DNA of 64,000 bases from Phytohabitans sp052068095 (GTDB taxonomy: Bacteria; Actinomycetota; Actinomycetes; Mycobacteriales; Micromonosporaceae). The DNA is taken from contig NZ_JBQHDG010000007.1 in NCBI RefSeq assembly GCF_052068095.1, forward strand, positions 124,001 through 188,000, given 5' to 3'. The notes under the pieces were generated by a model. It was not told the DNA's origin and did no database searches. It saw only the letters and a list, made by a program, of their open reading frames with translations. Shown here piece by piece: positions 15,350 to 23,826 of the stretch (its first letter is position 1; each line of letters starts with the position of its first letter). A program made the translations under genes and the position numbers.

Positions 15350-16413
15350 GAGGTGAGCTCGGCGACCACCGTGAAGTCGAGCGCGTCCGCCTCCGCCAGG
15401 TAGATCCGCTGCCGCAGGTGGCGGTCGCGCATCCACAGCCGGCCGCGCGGGCCTTCGTACGACACCGACTCGGCGCTCGCCCCGATCGCCCGCACGTCGA
15501 GCGTGCCGGCCCGCCCGATGAGCGCGGCCAGCAGCCGCACCCCCTCGTAGCAGGACTCCCCCAGGCTGCCCAGCGGTGGCGCCTCCACACCGAAGCGCCG
15601 GGCGTACCGCCCGTGGAAGTCGAGGTTTTCCCGCGTCACCAGCCCGGCGAAGAACCCAGCCGTGCTGTAGAGGCCGGCGGTCGCCCGCGCCCCGCTGGCC
15701 AGCAGCATGTTTTCGTCCATGAGCGTGGACAGGCGCAGGCAGCGGGCGTCCAAATTGGACCGGGCGAACGCGCGGTTGAACCGGACCGCGTCGCTGCCCA
15801 CCAGCAGCATCACCACCGCGTCCGCGCCGGTCTGCTCGACGCGGCGCAGCACGTCGCGGTAGTCGTGGGTGCCCAGCGGCAGGTACGTCTCGCCGACCAC
15901 CCGCCCGCCGCAGCCGACCGCGTAACGCCGGGCCTGGCGGGCGGTGCGGCGCGGCCAGACGTAGTCGTTGCCCACCACGTACCACCGGCGGACCGAGCGC
16001 TCCCGCGCGAGCAGCCGCATCGCCGGAAAGAGCTGGTCGGCGGGCGTCTCGCTGGTCATGAAGACGCCCTCGGTGCGCTCGCCGCCCTCGTACAGCGCGG
16101 TGTACACGTACGGCACCAGGTGGGCGATCCGCGGCGCGAGCGCCTGCCGCACCGACGAGATGTGCCAGCCGGTGACCCCGTCGACCGCTCCCATGTGGAC
16201 GAGCGCCTCGACCTCGGCCGCCACCCGCTCGGGCGGCGCACCGCCGTCGACCGGCCACAGCCGCAGCTCGCGGCCGAGTACCCCGCCCGCCTCGTTGACC
16301 TCCTCGGCGGCCAGCCGGGCGCACATCTCGCAGGTCGGCCCGAAGATGCCGGCCGGCCCGCACATCGGGTAGACCAGCGCGACGTTGACCGCCGCGCGGT
16401 CGACAATCGACAT
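15346..16413 (-). CDS. Cytosolic AmiC/UrtA-like ligand-binding protein
   Basis: The 355-aa protein has the type I periplasmic-binding fold of UrtA and of the amidase regulator AmiC (VALVYPMCGPAGIFGPTCEM, AAEEVNEAGGVLGRELRLW, RWYVVGNDYVWPRRTARQAR), but no signal peptide or lipobox. It is therefore likely a cytosolic sensor of short amides or urea. In Pseudomonas, AmiC controls an RNA-binding antiterminator; no ANTAR protein is encoded nearby here. It sits between a divergent MarR gene and the urt operon. ATG 16413 was chosen because the long upstream extension is antisense to marR. Confidence 0.8.
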   Translation of the reverse strand: MSIVDRAAVNVALVYPMCGPAGIFGPTCEMCARLAAEEVNEAGGVLGRELRLWPVDGGAPPERVAAEVEALVHMGAVDGVTGWHISSVRQALAPRIAHLVPYVYTALYEGGERTEGVFMTSETPADQLFPAMRLLARERSVRRWYVVGNDYVWPRRTARQARRYAVGCGGRVVGETYLPLGTHDYRDVLRRVEQTGADAVVMLLVGSDAVRFNRAFARSNLDARCLRLSTLMDENMLLASGARATAGLYSTAGFFAGLVTRENLDFHGRYARRFGVEAPPLGSLGESCYEGVRLLAALIGRAGTLDVRAIGASAESVSYEGPRGRLWMRDRHLRQRIYLAEADALDFTVVAELTS

Positions 16414-16488
16414 GCCCGCATGATTCCCGGCACCCGCCCGCGAAGCCAGAGCCTGCCGGGAGCTGCGGCCGATCTGTAGCATGAGCCG

Positions 16489-16941
16489 ATGCCGGTGCCC
16501 CCCGCGCACACCCGGGCGCTCGCGCCCGAGGAGCTCGCCCTGCTGGTGACCCGCGCCGAGCGGCTCCTGGCCAAGCGGCTGCGCGACGTCCTCGACCGGC
16601 TCGGTCGCACCCCCGACGAGTGGCGCGTGCTCGCCATCCTGGCCGACGGCGCCGGCCACCCGATGACCGAGATCTCCGAGCGCGCGTTCCTGCCGCCGGG
16701 CTCGCTCACCAAGCTCGTCGACCACCTCGTCGACGAAAACCTCGTGTACCGCCGCATCGACCCGATCGACCGCCGGCGCATCCGCGCCTATCTCGCCCCG
16801 CGTGGCCGCACCACCCACGACCGCATCTCGCGCGCCATCCGTGCCGCCTGGGACGAGCTCCCCATCGGGTACGAGGACAGCGAGCGCCTCGCCGACCTGC
16901 TGCGACTGCTCGCCGGAGCGTTAGACCGGCCGACCCAATGA
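16489..16941 (+). CDS. MarR-family transcriptional regulator
   Basis: The 150-aa winged-helix protein shows LGRTPDEWRVLAILADGAGH, SERAFLPPGSLTKLVDHLVD and the wing YRRIDPIDRRRIRAYLAPRG, typical of MarR. It is divergent from the AmiC-like gene with 75 bp between them. No Shine-Dalgarno is visible; TAGCAT at 16477-16482 ends six bases before the ATG, so the transcript is probably leaderless. It may control the AmiC-like/urt genes (inference from position). Confidence 0.85.
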   Translation: MPVPPAHTRALAPEELALLVTRAERLLAKRLRDVLDRLGRTPDEWRVLAILADGAGHPMTEISERAFLPPGSLTKLVDHLVDENLVYRRIDPIDRRRIRAYLAPRGRTTHDRISRAIRAAWDELPIGYEDSERLADLLRLLAGALDRPTQ

Positions 16942-17105
16942 ACACGGGCGGCTGCTCGGCCGGCGAGGCCGCGCCGGGCCGAGCCGCACAGGGTATGCGC
17001 CGGGTCGACGGGCCGCCGCGGACTGTCGGCAGCACGACGGCCGGGCCGGCCGGTGGAACCCGGGCCCAGGCCGGCCGCGTCCGACGGTCCATGACATTTG
17101 GCCGT

Positions 17106-18122
17106 ATGACGGTTCGCATCGCCGCGGTGGTGGCTCTCGCCCTCACGATGGTGGGGCTCAATCCCGCGATATCCGGCGCCTGTGCCTGCGGGGCCTTCGT
17201 CGCCAACGACACGTTGCGGGCGCAGCGGGAAACCGCACTGGTCGAGTTGGCCGGCCGCACCGAGTCGATCACGCTCTCGGTACAGGCGCGGTCCACGGCG
17301 ACCCAGGCGGCGTTCCTGATGCCGGTCCCCGCCCGCGCCCGCTTCGAGGTGGCCGACGGAGAACTGTTCACCGAGCTCGACCGGATCAGCCGCCCGGCGG
17401 TCAAGGTCCGGCGCGTGACGGCGGACGGGGACGGCGCCGGTGGGGCGCCGCAGTCCGGTGGTGGCGCGACCGTGGTCGACCACGTCGAGATCGGGCCTTA
17501 CGAGGTCGCCCAACTCTCCGGCACCGACGCCACCGCCGTCACGCGATGGCTTGCCGGCAACGACTTCACCTTGCCCACCGCCCTCGGTGCCGCGCTCGTG
17601 CCGTACCTGGCGGAGGGCTGGCTCGTCGTCGCGGTGCGCCTGGCCCCCACGTCCGGCAGCCTCTCCGCCGGCCTCCCGCCGATGCGCCTGGCATTCGAGA
17701 CCGACACGCCGGTCTACCCGATGCGGCTGTCGGCCACCGCTGAGCACAGGCAGCCGCTGCGCCTGTACGTGCTGGCCGACCACCGGATGGACATCAGTAA
17801 TCCAGCACCCGCGGGCAGCACACCCGACCTGACGTTCGCTGGCCAGGTGAAGCCGGACCCGCACTACCCCACACTGTCCGCGGCGTTGACCGGCCCACGA
17901 TTCCTGACCCGCTACGACGGCGACTTCTCGCCGGCGCAGATCACTGAGGACATCCGCATCACCCGCTCCGCGACCGACGAACCCCACCGCGCGGTCGTGA
18001 CCGTCACGGAGTACGTCCGCTCGCCGTGGCCGATGCTCGCGATACCGCTGGTCGCACTGATCTCGGCGCTCGCCGTCGCCACCGTCGTGATCCTGCGCCG
18101 CTGGCGCAGGATCAGGGCCTGA
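17106..18122 (+). CDS. DUF2330 secreted/membrane-anchored protein
   Basis: The 338-aa protein has an N-terminal signal segment (RIAAVVALALTMVGLNPAIS) leading to ACACGAF, the conserved cysteine start of DUF2330 proteins, and one C-terminal membrane segment (WPMLAIPLVALISALAVATV) with a basic cytosolic tail. The body is beta-rich and exposed outside the cell. The function of DUF2330 is unknown. ATG 17106 or 17091 in the same frame could be the start; neither has a clear ribosome site. GACATT lies seven bases before 17106, as for a leaderless start. Confidence 0.7.
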   Translation: MTVRIAAVVALALTMVGLNPAISGACACGAFVANDTLRAQRETALVELAGRTESITLSVQARSTATQAAFLMPVPARARFEVADGELFTELDRISRPAVKVRRVTADGDGAGGAPQSGGGATVVDHVEIGPYEVAQLSGTDATAVTRWLAGNDFTLPTALGAALVPYLAEGWLVVAVRLAPTSGSLSAGLPPMRLAFETDTPVYPMRLSATAEHRQPLRLYVLADHRMDISNPAPAGSTPDLTFAGQVKPDPHYPTLSAALTGPRFLTRYDGDFSPAQITEDIRITRSATDEPHRAVVTVTEYVRSPWPMLAIPLVALISALAVATVVILRRWRRIRA

Positions 18123-18125
18123 GGC

Positions 18126-18239
18126 GGCCAGCGCTGCGGCCACGCGCTCGACCTCTACGCGGACCTTGGCACGCCGGAGGCCGATCAGGTGCGCGCGGCC
18201 CTTGCCGCGCTGGAGGACGACGCGTCCCGGGCCCCCTAG
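18126..18239 (+). pseudogene. C-terminal remnant of a TPR/AfsR-type protein
   Basis: Directly after the DUF2330 stop, one frame reads GHALDLYADLGTPEADQVRA then ALAALEDDASRAP and stops at 18237-18239. The pattern YADLGTPEADQVRA is typical of the tail of actinobacterial tetratricopeptide or AfsR-like regulators. Nothing upstream encodes the rest, so the gene body was lost. The following bases to 18349 hold only the leader of the LacI fragment. Confidence 0.5.
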
Positions 18240-18349
18240 GCGGCTGACCGCCCGAACCACGCCAGTCGGGCCGGAGGTCGGGGAACTCGGCGGGCGCTGT
18301 GCTCGCGCGGGTCGGATAAGGTGCGCGAAAGACGGCTGGAGGGACAGCG

Positions 18350-18801
18350 GTGGCGGACGGGGCGCCCGTGGGTCGCAGGAGCATGCGGGAGGTCGCGCGG
18401 GCGGCGGGTGTTTCGGTCTCCACCGTCGCCAACGTGCTGAGCCGGCCCTCGATCGTCGCGCCGGAGACCCGCCGGCGGGTGGAGGAGGCGATCGACGGCG
18501 TCGGCTACGTGCCGCACGGGCCGGCCCGCCAGCTGCGCGGCCTGCCCAGCCCGATCGTCGGCAGCATCACCCTCGACCTCGCCAACCCGTTCTACGCCGA
18601 GGTCAACAGGGGCGCCGAAGACAAGCTCGCCGAAGCGGGCTGCCTGCTGCTCACGTGCAGCACCGACCTTCGCGCGGCGAAGGAGAAGCAGCTGCTCGAC
18701 CTGCTGCAAACGCAGGCGGTGCGCGGCATCATCATCTCGCCGCTCGAGCCCGACCCGCGGGAGCTGCTGCGGGTGGTCGAGCGCGGCACGCCGGTCGTGT
18801 C
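18350..18801 (+). pseudogene. LacI-family repressor, 5' half only
   Basis: GTG 18350 follows GGAGGG. The frame encodes a LacI HTH (MREVARAAGVSVSTVANVLS) and half of the ligand-binding core (IVGSITLDLANPFYAEVNRG; IIISPLEPDP; ERGTPVVS). After about 150 residues the match stops at about 18800 and the frame enters antisense-quality sequence to 18946. The sequence then continues, in another frame, as a mannanase/cellulase. A deletion appears to have removed the 3' half of lacI and the 5' half of the next gene. The DNA-binding half might be made, but it lacks the dimer core. Confidence 0.8.
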
Positions 18802-19575
18802 ATGCGGGACAACGCGCAGACGATCCTCAACGCCGACAGCCAGCGCAACACCGTGCTGTCCATCCACATGTACGCGGTGTTCAACACCGCGGCGTCCATC
18901 GTGGACTACCTCAACCGGTTCCAGGCCAACGGCTGGCCGCTGGTGATCGGCGAGTTCGGCTGGCGGTTCAACTCCGGTGAGGTCGACCACGACACGATCC
19001 TGTCCGAGGCGCAGGCCCGCGGGCTCGGCTACCTCGCCTGGTCGTGGAGCGGCAACACCGACCCGATCCTGGACATGGCGACGAACTTCAACCCGGCCCA
19101 GCTGACCACGTGGGGTGAGCGCATCTTCAACGGCGCCAACGGCATCAAGGCGACCTCCCGCGAGGCCACCATCTTCGGCGGCGGCAACCCGACCACCACT
19201 CCCCCGGTCACGACACCGCCGGTGACCACGCCGCCCGTCACCACGCCGCCGGTCACGACGCCGCCGCCCGGCTCCGGGGCCTGCGCGGCGACGTACGCGA
19301 TCGTCGGCCAGTGGCCCGGCGGGTTCCAGGGCGACGTGCGCGTGACGGCCGGCGGCTCGGCCATCAGAGGCTGGACGGTGACCTGGACGTTCGCCAACGG
19401 CCAGAGCGTCAACCAGGCCTGGAACGCGACCGTCACCGCCAGCGGCTCGCAGGTGACGGCCCGCAACGTGAGCTACAACGGCGCACTCGGCGCCGGGGCC
19501 AGCGCCACCTTCGGGTTCATCGGCAGCTGGACCGGCAGCAACGGCGCGCCCGCGCTGTCCTGCACCGCCAGTTGA
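18802..19575 (+). pseudogene. C-terminal part of a secreted GH5-type beta-mannanase/cellulase with CBM2
   Basis: The frame reads MRDNAQTILNADSQRNTVLS IHMYAVFNTA and PLVIGEFGWRFNSGEVDHDT, the last third of a GH5 barrel with the nucleophile Glu in IGEFGW. A TTPPV repeat linker (19193-19270, about five 15-bp units) and a CBM2 (about 100 aa, two Cys, WNATVTASG) follow. Signal peptide and acid/base NEP motif are absent because the 5' part was deleted at the junction with lacI. The GH5 family assignment (mannanase rather than cellulase) is from general resemblance. Confidence 0.8.
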
Positions 19576-19591
19576 CCGAGGACCGACACGT

Positions 19592-19619
19592 CGGGCCGGG
19601 TGCGCACGCACCCGGCCCG
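19592..19619 (+). terminator. Terminator hairpin after the GH5-CBM2 remnant
   Basis: Perfect 13-bp arms (CGGGCCGGGTGCG and CGCACCCGGCCCG) with a two-base loop, followed by CTTTCC. It separates the remnant from the alpha-galactosidase gene. Confidence 0.75.
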
Positions 19620-19652
19620 CTTTCCGATCACCGATGAAGCAGACTTGGCGGA

Positions 19653-21701
19653 ATGACTGTGGAGTTTGACCCCGACAGCCGGACGTTCCTGCTGAGCACG
19701 CCGCGCACCAGCTACGCGGTACGGGTCGTGGACGGATCCGTACGGCAGGTGCACTGGGGCGCGCCGCTCGGCATCGGCGCGGCGGCCTCGATACCGCTGC
19801 GGCCCGACGGCGGTGACGGCGAGGTGCTCGGCGAGGAGTTTCCGGGTGAGGGCGGGCTGCGCTTCGGGCCGCCCGCGCTGGTGGTCGACTTCGGCGACGG
19901 GGCGCGTTCGGTGTCCTGGCGGTACGAGTCGCACTCGTCCGACGGCCCGGGCCTCACGATCACGCTCGTCGACGACCACTATCCGGTCGCGCTCGAGCTC
20001 CACTACCGCGTGCACGGCGACTGCGACGTCGTCGAGCGGTGGGCGGTGCTACTCAACCGCGGCGACGCGCCGGTGACCGTCGAGGCGCTCCAGTCGGGCG
20101 CGTGGACGTTGCCGAGGCGGGCCGGCTACCGGTTGAGCCGCGTCGCCGGCGAGTGGGGCGCGGAGTTTCAGCTGTCGCGCGTGCCGCTGCCGCACGGCGA
20201 ATCCACCGTGACCTCCCGGCGCGGCACCCACCGGCACCAGACCAACCCGTGGCTGATGGTCGACCCGGGTGACGCGACCGAGGAGCACGGCGAGGTGTGG
20301 ACGGTCGCGCTCGCGTACAGCGGCGGGTTCACGTTGACCGCGTCGCGCGGCTACGGCGACCACGTCTCGGTCCTCGCCGGACCCGACCACGACACCGCTC
20401 CGCCGCGGACCCTGGGGCCGGGCGAGCGGCTGGACACCCCGATGACGCTCGGCCTGTACACCGGCGGCGGGTTCGGCGGCGCCAGCCACCAGTGGCACGC
20501 CTACGCCCGGCGGCATGTGCTGCCCGCGCCGACCGAGGAGCGGCCGGTGCTCTACAACTCGTGGGAGGGCACCTGGTTCGACGTCGACGAGGCCGGCCAG
20601 ATCGAGACCGCGCGGATCGCGGCCGACCTCGGTGTCGAGCTGTACGTGATGGACGACGGCTGGTTCGGCGCGCGCCTGTCCGACCGCGCCGGGTTGGGCG
20701 ACTGGTCGCCCAACCCGGACCGGTTCCCGTCCGGCCTCGGCCCGCTCGTCAAGGAGGTGCACCGGCTGGGGATGCGCTTCGGGCTGTGGGTCGAGCCGGA
20801 GATGGTCAACCCCGACTCCGACCTCTACCGCGCGCACCCGGACTGGGTCGTGCACCAGCCGCACCGGCGGCGCACCGAGGTGCGCCACCAGCTGACCCTC
20901 GACTTCGGACGGTCCGATGTGGCCGAATGGGCGTACGAGTGGCTGTCCCGGCTGCTGACCGACAACGCGATCGACTTCCTGAAGTGGGACATGAACCGGC
21001 CGTTCACCGAGCCGGGTCCGCCGTCGACCGCCGCGCACACCCGTAACGTGTACGACGTCGTCGACCGGCTGCGGGCCCGCTTTCCGCACCTGCGCATCGA
21101 GAGCTGCGCCAGCGGCGGCGGCCGGGTCGACTTCGGCATCCTGCGCCGCACCGACCAGGTGTGGACGTCGGACAACACCGACCCGGTCGACCGCATCGCC
21201 ATCCAGTCCGGCTACAGCCAGGTGTACCCGGCCGCGGCGATGGGCGCGTGGGCGAGCGAGAGTCCCAACCCGATCAACGGCCGCGCCACGCCGCTTCGGT
21301 TCCGGTTTCACGTGGCCATGGCCGGCGCGCTCGGCGTGAGCGGAAACCTGCGCGAGTGGTCGCCGGCCGAACGCGACGAGGCCCGCGCGCTCATCGCGGA
21401 GTACAAGCGGGTCCGTCACGTGATCGCGCACGGCGAGCTGTACCGCCTGACGCCGCCCGACGCGCAGACCGTCGTGGTGCAGTACGTCCTGGGCGGCGAG
21501 AGCGTGGTGCTGGCCTGGCGGGTTCGGGGCCGGATCGGCCGGCCCGAGTTGCCGGTGCGGCTGCGCGGCCTCGACCCGGACGCGACGTACGAGGCCGGCG
21601 AGCGCCCCTACCCCGGCGGCCTGCTGCTGGCCCACGGCCTCGACCTCGACCTGCCCCGCGGCGACCACGCGAGCACGCTCGTCCACCTGCGCCGGCGCTA
21701 A
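19653..21701 (+). CDS. GH36 alpha-galactosidase
   Basis: The 682-aa enzyme hydrolyses terminal alpha-1,6-galactose from raffinose-type sugars and galactomannan. The N-terminal beta-sandwich leads to the barrel with NSWEGTWFDVDE, MDDGWFGAR, GLWVEPEMVN, the nucleophile in DFLKWDMNR (Asp about 447) and the acid/base in TSDNTDPVDR (Asp about 507). Length matches bacterial GH36. No signal peptide, so it acts in the cytosol. No ribosome site is visible; CAGACT seven bases before the ATG suggests a leaderless mRNA. It lies between remnants of a mannanase and a GH42 gene, so this was once a galactomannan-type locus (inference). Confidence 0.93.
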   Translation: MTVEFDPDSRTFLLSTPRTSYAVRVVDGSVRQVHWGAPLGIGAAASIPLRPDGGDGEVLGEEFPGEGGLRFGPPALVVDFGDGARSVSWRYESHSSDGPGLTITLVDDHYPVALELHYRVHGDCDVVERWAVLLNRGDAPVTVEALQSGAWTLPRRAGYRLSRVAGEWGAEFQLSRVPLPHGESTVTSRRGTHRHQTNPWLMVDPGDATEEHGEVWTVALAYSGGFTLTASRGYGDHVSVLAGPDHDTAPPRTLGPGERLDTPMTLGLYTGGGFGGASHQWHAYARRHVLPAPTEERPVLYNSWEGTWFDVDEAGQIETARIAADLGVELYVMDDGWFGARLSDRAGLGDWSPNPDRFPSGLGPLVKEVHRLGMRFGLWVEPEMVNPDSDLYRAHPDWVVHQPHRRRTEVRHQLTLDFGRSDVAEWAYEWLSRLLTDNAIDFLKWDMNRPFTEPGPPSTAAHTRNVYDVVDRLRARFPHLRIESCASGGGRVDFGILRRTDQVWTSDNTDPVDRIAIQSGYSQVYPAAAMGAWASESPNPINGRATPLRFRFHVAMAGALGVSGNLREWSPAERDEARALIAEYKRVRHVIAHGELYRLTPPDAQTVVVQYVLGGESVVLAWRVRGRIGRPELPVRLRGLDPDATYEAGERPYPGGLLLAHGLDLDLPRGDHASTLVHLRRR

Positions 21702-21756
21702 GGCCGGGCGTGGCGTGGCGCGAGTTTCAGGCCAGCCAGGTTACCGGCTTCATCGG

Positions 21757-22238
21757 CTGGCAAACCCTGTGCGCGCGGTGCCCGGCGGCCCTTTGCGCCT
21801 GCCGGAGGGCGCGACCGCCACCCGCTGGGCGGACGCCCTCACCGTCGTCGACGCCGACGTGCTCGTCCAGTACGACCACCCGCACTTCGGTCGCTGGCCG
21901 GCGGTCACCACCCGCCGCCGCGGCGAGGGCCGGGTCACGTACGTCGGCACGGTGCCCGGCCACGCCCTGGCCCAGGCGTTGGCGAGGTGGCTGGCAGCCG
22001 CACCGGTCAGCGGATGGCGTGACACGGCGCGCTCGGTCACCGCCACGACCGCGACATCCCCGGACGGCCAGCGCGTCCACTTCGTACACAACTGGAGCTG
22101 GGGGCCGGCCGCGCGACGGCTCCGGCGCACCTGTCCGACGTCCTCGACGGCACCGACGTCCCCGCCGTCCCCGCCGGCACGGCACTCGACCTCGACCCCT
22201 GGGACGTACGCGTCCTCGTCCAACCGCCGGAAAGATGA
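21757..22238 (+). pseudogene. GH42 beta-galactosidase C-terminal remnant with frameshift
   Basis: One frame reads LRLPEGATATRWADALTVVD, QYDHPHFGRWPAVTTRRRGE and VTYVGTVPG, the trimerisation and C-terminal region of GH42 beta-galactosidases, up to HNWSWGPA at about 22115. The neighbouring frame then continues APAHLSDVLDG and ALDLDPWDVRVLVQPPE to a stop at 22238. Thus a one-base loss (or two-base gain) lies near 22115. The catalytic barrel is missing. This remnant fills the gap between the alpha-galactosidase and the AHSA1 gene. Confidence 0.7.
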
Positions 22239-22277
22239 GCGGTCGTTCGAACAGCTCCGCCGCTAGCCGTGACGAGC

Positions 22278-23165
22278 TCACGTGTCGACGCTGAACATCT
22301 CCGGGGGCAGACCGGCCAGCTCGATCTGGCGCCAGATCGAGCGCCACCGCGGGAGCTCGTGGTAGCGCCGCAGCGCGGCGAGGCCGGCCAGCCAGCCGGT
22401 CCAGCCCGCGTACGGCGGGTTGGTGGGGTCGAACCCGCTCTCCACCACGGTGAGTCGGGTCTTGCCGTCCGAGCCTTCCAGCTCCCAGCTGTCGGTCATG
22501 CCGTCGGCGAACCGCAGCGTCGCCTTGCGGTCCGGCTCGAACTCGACGAACCTGGCTCCGCCCGGATCCAGGTCGAACCCACCCATCGCGAAGCGGCCGC
22601 CCACGTATGGCTCGATGTCCACATTGGCGCCGAACCAGCGGCGGAACTGCTCGGGCTGGACCATCGACTCGAACACCGCGTCCGGCGGCGCGTCGATCAC
22701 CACGGAAGCACGCAAGTCGCTCGACGTGAAGTCGCACTTGGGCGTCAGCGCACGGCCGGCCAGATAGTCGGCCAGGTTGGCGATCGCCAGTGACCAGAAC
22801 GTCTGGAGCGCGCCACGGGCACCGGCCTTGTCGGCCAGCACCTCCGCGAAGGTCGGCAGGTCGCTCTGGCTCAGCGTCACCAGCGTGCCGCCCTCGTCCG
22901 CGGCCAGCTCGAACTCGACTGTGGACTCAACACCCTCGACGGTCCAGGCGAACCGGAGGGTGCGCTCGTCGACGTGCAGCACGCGCTGGTGCGGCTCAGC
23001 CCCGTCGGGCGTGTAGCGGCCCCAGAACTGGTACATGCCGGGCAGGTCGACCTCGGCGTGCTCGGCCAGCCACACACGCAGCGCGGCCGGGTCGGTCAGC
23101 GCCTCGTACACGACCTTCGGCGGGGCCGGAACGACCGCGCGCAGGCGCAGATCAGGCTCGGTCAT
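22278..23165 (-). CDS. Tandem AHSA1/SRPBCC-domain protein
   Basis: The 295-aa product has two START-like AHSA1 domains (VVYEALTDPAALRVWLAEH at about 15-35 and VFESMVQPEQFRRWFGANVD at about 165-185), each ending in an amphipathic helix (GWTGWLAGLAALRRYHE in the second). Such proteins bind hydrophobic ligands; their exact role is rarely known. ATG 23165 is preceded by GGGAG and overlaps the upstream regulator gene by 14 bp, the common regulator-SRPBCC pairing of actinobacteria. Confidence 0.8.
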   Translation of the reverse strand: MTEPDLRLRAVVPAPPKVVYEALTDPAALRVWLAEHAEVDLPGMYQFWGRYTPDGAEPHQRVLHVDERTLRFAWTVEGVESTVEFELAADEGGTLVTLSQSDLPTFAEVLADKAGARGALQTFWSLAIANLADYLAGRALTPKCDFTSSDLRASVVIDAPPDAVFESMVQPEQFRRWFGANVDIEPYVGGRFAMGGFDLDPGGARFVEFEPDRKATLRFADGMTDSWELEGSDGKTRLTVVESGFDPTNPPYAGWTGWLAGLAALRRYHELPRWRSIWRQIELAGLPPEMFSVDT

Positions 23166-23715
23166 CGGGATCTCCCTTCGGATAGCAGGCGACGGCCAGG
23201 CGAAACGCGTCGCCCTCGGCACCGCCGTAGCGGGTGAACAGGTCCTGGAGCGTCCGCTGGAGCTCGTCGAGAAACGCCTTGCGCTGCTCCGGGCGCACCC
23301 GGATGTCTCCGGAAACGCCGATCGACGGCAGGTCCGGCCGAGTGAGGTCGAGCGCGGCGACCTCCGCCTGGACGTCCTCCATCAGGTCGACCAGGTAGCC
23401 CAGACTGAGCCGGTCGCGCGACTGGCGCAGCCCGATCCGGCCCACCAGGCCCGGGGACAGCCAGTAGGACCGGCCGGCCGCCTGATAGATCCCCTCGTGG
23501 ATCCCGCGCACCCGACGCTCGGCCACCTGCCGCACGAGGCTGGCCTCCAGCAGGCGTTTTACGTGGTAGTAGACCCGCTGCGGCGTCTGGTCGAGCTCGA
23601 CCGCCACCTCGGTGCACGACCGGGGCTCGGCGAGCTGCCGCAGCACCTCGATCCGCTGCGGCTTGAGCAGGGCCTCAGCCTGCTGGATCTGGTCGAGGTA
23701 GACGACATCTCTCAT
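23152..23715 (-). CDS. HTH (ArsR-like, HTH_20) transcriptional regulator
   Basis: The 187-aa product has an N-terminal winged helix (LLKPQRIEVLRQLAEPRSCT, ELDQTPQRVYYHVKRLLEAS) and an all-alpha C-terminal domain. It is translationally coupled to the AHSA1 gene and probably controls it together with itself. I chose ATG 23715 (MRDVVYL) rather than 23727, since the conserved part starts there; no good ribosome site supports either. Confidence 0.75.
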   Translation of the reverse strand: MRDVVYLDQIQQAEALLKPQRIEVLRQLAEPRSCTEVAVELDQTPQRVYYHVKRLLEASLVRQVAERRVRGIHEGIYQAAGRSYWLSPGLVGRIGLRQSRDRLSLGYLVDLMEDVQAEVAALDLTRPDLPSIGVSGDIRVRPEQRKAFLDELQRTLQDLFTRYGGAEGDAFRLAVACYPKGDPDDRA

Positions 23716-23725
23716 GGCGAAAACC

Positions 23726-23754
23726 ATCCTTTACGTAAAAGAATTTTTTGTCAA
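23726..23754 (-). promoter_or_regulatory. Promoter with palindromic operator before the HTH-AHSA1 pair
   Basis: Leftward TTGACA (23754-23749) and AAGGAT (23731-23726) are 17 bases apart. The perfect palindrome TTTACGTAAA (23730-23739) sits between them, the position of an autorepressor site. Confidence 0.6.
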
Positions 23755-23776
23755 TAGGCTCCCGCCGGGATACGGG

Positions 23777-23805
23777 AGCGGGCCGCGCTCGTCGCGCGGC
23801 CCGCT
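23777..23805 (-). terminator. Terminator after the GH5 endoglucanase gene
   Basis: Perfect 12-bp arms AGCGGGCCGCGC and GCGCGGCCCGCT around a five-base loop, about 20 bases past the stop at 23827. It closes the PQQ dehydrogenase-GH5 operon. The stop is followed by AGACCTTTC, which gives the 13-mer also found at the edge of the dispersed repeats. Confidence 0.75.
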
Positions 23806-23826
23806 CTTTCGTGCGGTGAAAGGTCT

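Noticed and set aside
19193..19270. CRISPR-like short repeats
   Set aside because: The 15-bp repeats encode the TTPPV linker of the mannanase remnant and have no spacers.
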